From assembly GCF_040581485.1 (NCBI RefSeq), contig NC_090131.1, positions 26,176,532 through 26,240,531 on the forward strand: a stretch of 64,000 nucleotides of DNA. Reading direction: 5' to 3'. The translations under genes were made by a program, and so were the position numbers. Shown one piece after another: positions 59,624 through 64,000 of the stretch. The notes below the pieces were generated by a model. It was not told the origin of the DNA. It searched no databases and was given only the letters and a program-made list of their open reading frames with translations. This DNA comes from Linepithema humile. Taxonomy: Eukaryota > Arthropoda > Insecta > Hymenoptera > Formicidae. Every line of letters starts with the position of its first letter. Position 1 is the stretch's first letter.

Positions 59624-61429
59624 CAGTTTGATGCCCCTTACATTCAGTTTCGATGGATAATACATAATAGAAAGCAAATCAATTACATCGGCTGTTACGA
59701 AGCAAATAATTACATTTCAAAATGCAAACTCTGCAGAGAATAATCAATGTTCAGTGCTATAATTCATGCTCATTCTCTTCCGTCCTATTAATAATAAATA
59801 AATATTGCAATCCATAATTAATACCAATTTGCGTATATATCCTTAAATTTATGGTTTCCAATTTAAAAATATTACTTATTGTGCACCATAAGAAATATCC
59901 GTCCGGCTTCGATTTAATTAAAGAGACCCTTGCGTTACATCGCCGAATTCTTATAACTACTCTAAAATTTTAATTGGAAAAGTTTCAGCAAGCACAAGCG
60001 AGATACAAGCGCAGGAACTGACCTTTTAATTAATGCTGCATTGTGAATGCATTTAGTAATAACGAAGCAGCGAGGAAAAAGCGACAAAAGAAGAACACTT
60101 TTGTTTGCGCGGTATACTTTGCGGTTGTAATTAGCACAACTCACGTTTGCTGCAGAAATGCGGCGTTTAAAGAAATCACCATCGCTGTCGGCGTCCTTGC
60201 GAGAGAAACAGTTTTTACATGGAAGCTGTACAGCTTCTATGTAATTGCCGTTCATGCCTACGAGTTAATACACACGGCGCAATACCGTGTTTATATTTAT
60301 GCAGAATCCGAGACGAAAATGCCGTTTATGTGAGTGACGGGAAATAAATCTGCAATAAAGTTTAAAAAATAATTTCTGCCGTGCGTTTTTGAGTTTACAT
60401 AGTAAAAGAGAACGATGTAATCAAATATTTTTGTATTTATGTGATATTATGAAAAGAAATATTATCAATACGCTTGATTTTTGTTACGATAGTATATTTC
60501 TTTAACTAAAAAGAAAATCAAGAATCTTATCCTCGTATCTTGTGAAATGCAAGAGAAAAAAATTGCAACGCATTACATTATAATCAATGCTTTTAATCAA
60601 ATAATTGTAGGATGCTGATAAAATAAAAAGTAAAATTGTACTAAGAATTATACCTGACTGAACTTTATCTATTGTCCAATCTAAAGTGAAAATCGCATTT
60701 AATGTTATGGTAGACTGAAATTCGAATAATACTTAATCTGTGTTGAATTAATTTTAACATTTCATATGCTCTACGCATATGCTTTCTAATTTGCAAAATA
60801 ATTTTTAAAATATACTAGACGATGCAAATAAAAAATAAAATGCCAAATAATTTTCTGAGTTCGGAAAAGTTTTCTACTTGAAAAAAAAAAAAAATACGCA
60901 CACTGACCTCTTTAAATTCGTCCCTTGTTTCGGGCAATACAATACATCAGGTGCGTGCCTGGCGCGAATGCGGAAGTGCGCTATGTATATCAAAAGAGAA
61001 TAGACGGTAGGAAAACGCGAGGCAAAAGTTTCACCTGCGCGAGTGCGCGCGTGCGAACGGCGTCCCAGCTCGCGGAATAAGTTTAGCGCACGAAACGCTA
61101 TTTGCACAAGAAGCGGTAAACTCGGAACTCTTCAGCGAAAAGTTTCGCGGGCAACTTCTCGAGTTGTAAAATCAAGCGGCGTGGCGTGTGTCCCTCTCCG
61201 ACGGTCCTTCGCCTAGATATCAGAGATTGCCCTCCGACCTCGTCCGAGAGGACGTGCCGTGAAATGCATCCCGAGCGAACGAATCTCATCGAATCGGTAG
61301 GGTCGGCTGTATCCTAATCTCGTTGCTTGTCGTGAATTCACCCGTGATACCTACTAACAAACGCGGTAGCGTAACACAATGAGCTTCTGACGTGATTCTC
61401 CCTCTCGGCTGATAGCGAACTGGTACAAT
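59624..61429. other. AT-rich then CpG-rich non-genic DNA
   Basis: AT-rich to about 60000, mixed at 60000-60350 with overlapping 96-97 codon frames on opposite strands, AT-rich to 60900 (A14 run near 60881-60894), then CpG-rich to about 61470. No product recognised. Confidence 0.5.
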
Positions 61430-61451
61430 CGTGACCGCAAATGCGGTCACG
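61430..61451. other. Perfect 9-bp hairpin
   Basis: CGTGACCGC at 61430-61438 pairs with GCGGTCACG at 61443-61451 around AAAT. It lies at the right edge of a CpG-rich block. Confidence 0.6.
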
Positions 61452-64000
61452 CATACACCGAGAAATATCGCAGAAAATTCTACCTTGGAGAAGAAGCTGC
61501 TGATTTTTATTTCATTAAGATTCCATTTAGGACTGATTTTTCTTCGTTAAATAATTTAAAATATATGAAATATATCTAGTTCCTGTCGATCGTATAATTT
61601 TGCATAGCTTTAATTTAAGAATTTATTAAAGCCAGTTATATGGAATAGTTTTAACTGACCACGAAATGTATTTTCTTTTAGTTGATGTTTACAAACGTTT
61701 GTAAGAAAAATACCAATGGTTATCGTACAATAAATGTTAGTTTTCTAAATATAGTGGTTCAACTCGCTCGGGACGCTTTTCATTGCATTGTTTATCGTAC
61801 ATCGCTACTACGGCTTTTCTTCCATCTTTGAAACCATAAAATTACGCTCGAGTAATTCTTCTCAATTTGTTTCGCATGCAACGACAAGCACTATTGTACA
61901 CGACCATTCTTAATTTCACCAATTTTCTGGATGTGACCCTAGACGACCATCTACACATTATAGTATCCACCGAACTTCACGCTTTCGACAACCGACAAGC
62001 TCCAATAAATATCATATTAAGCAGAATACAACACAATATAATACAATGTACAATACAATCAAAATTATTCGAAAGTAGGTCTGCGCTTTGACCTTAAAAG
62101 CGTTTCTTAATAGCGTCAATGCTACACGATTTATATAAAAAATTTATCGTGTGTCTATATCAACGCAATGTATTCGAACTTTTTTAAATCTTGGAAAGAG
62201 ATTCATGTAAAAAAATTTTAATAGTGTGACGTAAATTGATTTTTTGCGTCAGATTATTAAAGTTTGCGTATTTTCGTTCTAAATTGGAAAGTCGAACGGA
62301 TAAAATAATTAATTTATATATAAAAGTAAATATAGAATGTATTTTTAAATTATAAATAATTTTCGTACGATAAAAGCAAACAAAACCTCAAATATTTCGG
62401 GCTCTTGATCATTAGTAATTCCACTTAATTAAAATAAAAATATCAAGATATTTAACGTTGAAAAATTAGAATCTAAACCACAGTCGGTGCTTAATTCGAC
62501 ATTAATGCGACTGTTCCGCAAAGCGAAGACAGCAAGTAAATTAAGATAACTCAATCGCGCGTGACGTAAATTAATTTATTTCCCAACGTACAGTCGCTAA
62601 TAAACCAAACGAGCAATTTCATCGAAAATGTGACCGTGTAACTTAACCGCATTTATAGGATTTACGCCGAACACCGTCGTCGTCCGTGAACACCGCTCAA
62701 CGGCTGAATAATTAATAGTTTAATCTAAGTCCTCGCGGCCCGCGGTATGATTGCGGCAAATATTTGCGTTAAAGCAACCGCGATCGACTGTGACATTTTC
62801 GACGGCGTGGCTCCTGATTTCGATTTCGATCCGAATCGATCATTCATTATGGAATTAACAGGCAGTCGCATGACAACGAAAACATTACCATTATTTTCGT
62901 CTCGCGCTAATCCGCCAAATCCGCTCTACCGTATAAATATTCGCGTTCCCCTAACCACCGAATCATTTGTTCATAAATATTGATACGTTTAAGCTAAATG
63001 AGGCAGTTCGAATTTTAATTCCCCGGCGAATGCCTATTGCGATATTGTAAAATGGCTCGGCAATTTGTTATCATTGTTATCAACGCAATCCATATTTAAT
63101 TGAATGCTACCTAATATTTTTCAGCCTTTCTGGTTAACCTCTCATGGACAGAATTATTGGAGCGCATTTGAAATATTCATCGCAAAACAATTTAAATAAA
63201 AAAACACGTAGCACTAAAGACAATTATTTTTTGCTCGAATCGTGAAAATATTAAAAAGTTAAAATTTGAAAATAAACATTTAGAAAAATAAAATAATTAC
63301 AACATTTTATTAATCAAAAAGCCGTTCTTGTTTTCTCGTTTATTCTCACATACACATGCGCCTATCGTAAAAATAATAGTGAGTTTTATCGTAAAAAAAC
63401 TGTGTTTCTAGTTTATTTAAAAACTTCTAAAAAAAAGTTGTTTACTTTTACTTTAAATCGATATAATCAACTAAAGCAATAATAGTTAATTGTTAAATGT
63501 ATGTCGAATTGTTAGCATCACGTTGATTGCGAAAATAAATAACGAAAAAACAAAAAACTAGTTGTTAAGTTACAGTTGACACTGATTGGCATCACTTCCG
63601 ACAGTCTATGAAATTATTTTCCGACACCTGATATCTCCGGCTGGCCTTCTATCAATTCGAAAATCCCTGGTTTTCAGAGCAACAAAGAGTACATACACCT
63701 TGAACGCTGATTTACGTCACAATCGACAAGAAAGGAGAAATCCTGTTTTGTTCGGTTAGAGCTTAGGTTTCTTGTACAGAGCAACGTATGTACACGTGTG
63801 AATTGGCCGATCGATGAGCGCAACTCTGGTTACCTCTTCATTCATCCCACCTTAGACCACCCACTGAAACTGCGCACACCGTCGCATGCATCGACATTGC
63901 CGCACACATACACGCAGAATACGTCCACGTGAAGTAGAAACTTTTACCGAAGAACGAAAGCGACGTAAAGCCCCGACCAGATTGGTTTACTTCTGAGGCC
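61452..64000. other. Mostly AT-rich non-genic DNA to the window end
   Basis: AT-rich with moderate patches at 62500-63060 and 63580-64000. A 78-codon plus frame at 62747-62983 has mixed composition but no flanking splice signals or recognisable domain. I see nothing else. Confidence 0.5.

Noticed and set aside
61430..61451. Perfect 9-bp hairpin considered as a transcription terminator
   Set aside because: Rho-independent terminators are not expected in a eukaryotic genome, no T run follows, and a few 9-bp hairpins are expected by chance; kept only as a structural note.

Overview
This window reads as nuclear DNA from an animal, most likely an insect and plausibly a hymenopteran such as an ant. 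The clues are indirect. Base composition alternates between AT-rich stretches and GC-richer blocks of 0.3-2 kb. CpG is not depleted and is locally in excess. Simple repeats are short and frequent ((CT)n, (GT)n, (TA)n, (GGC)n, homopolymers), and no bacterial-style gene packing is present. No marker gene fixes the taxon, so the assignment is an inference.

I see no confidently recognisable protein-coding gene, rRNA, tRNA, snRNA, known microRNA, CRISPR array or operon in the 64 kb. Most open frames of 60-200 codons sit in the CpG-rich, stop-poor blocks, often on both strands at once, and match no protein family I know. The window is best read as intergenic DNA or the inside of one or more very large introns. 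The one exon-shaped candidate is 2482-2630 (+), an open 149-bp interval bounded by an AG acceptor and a consensus GTAAGT donor. A second place to look is 44212-45375 (+), where a TATA-like palindrome precedes two adjacent long open frames in different frames.

The best-supported element is a non-autonomous DNA transposon (MITE) at 59132-59615. It has inverted arms of about 105-113 bp at high identity, an identical 8-bp flanking repeat (GAGAATTT) and an internal 150-bp-period duplication. A second repeat-rich locus, 42474-42838, has 21-bp inverted repeats around a five-copy 16-bp tandem array.

By region: 1-9.4 kb alternates AT-rich and CpG-rich DNA and holds the candidate exon, a CT tract and hairpins at 1612-1651 and 6863-6937. 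9.4-24.5 kb has the strongest CpG-rich blocks, a T28 tract and the GT, GGC and CT microsatellites. 24.5-36 kb is mixed, with CT, TA and TTA/TAA arrays and a near-perfect 16-bp-stem hairpin at 33345-33380. 36-48 kb holds a cluster of CGATA sites, the 42.5-kb repeat locus, the 44-45 kb open frames and a purine-rich tract. 48-64 kb holds more CpG-rich blocks, a possible hAT end and the MITE.

I did not find a multi-gene system. The most useful leads are the MITE, the 33.3-kb and 6.9-kb hairpins, the CGATA cluster and the 44-45 kb open region.
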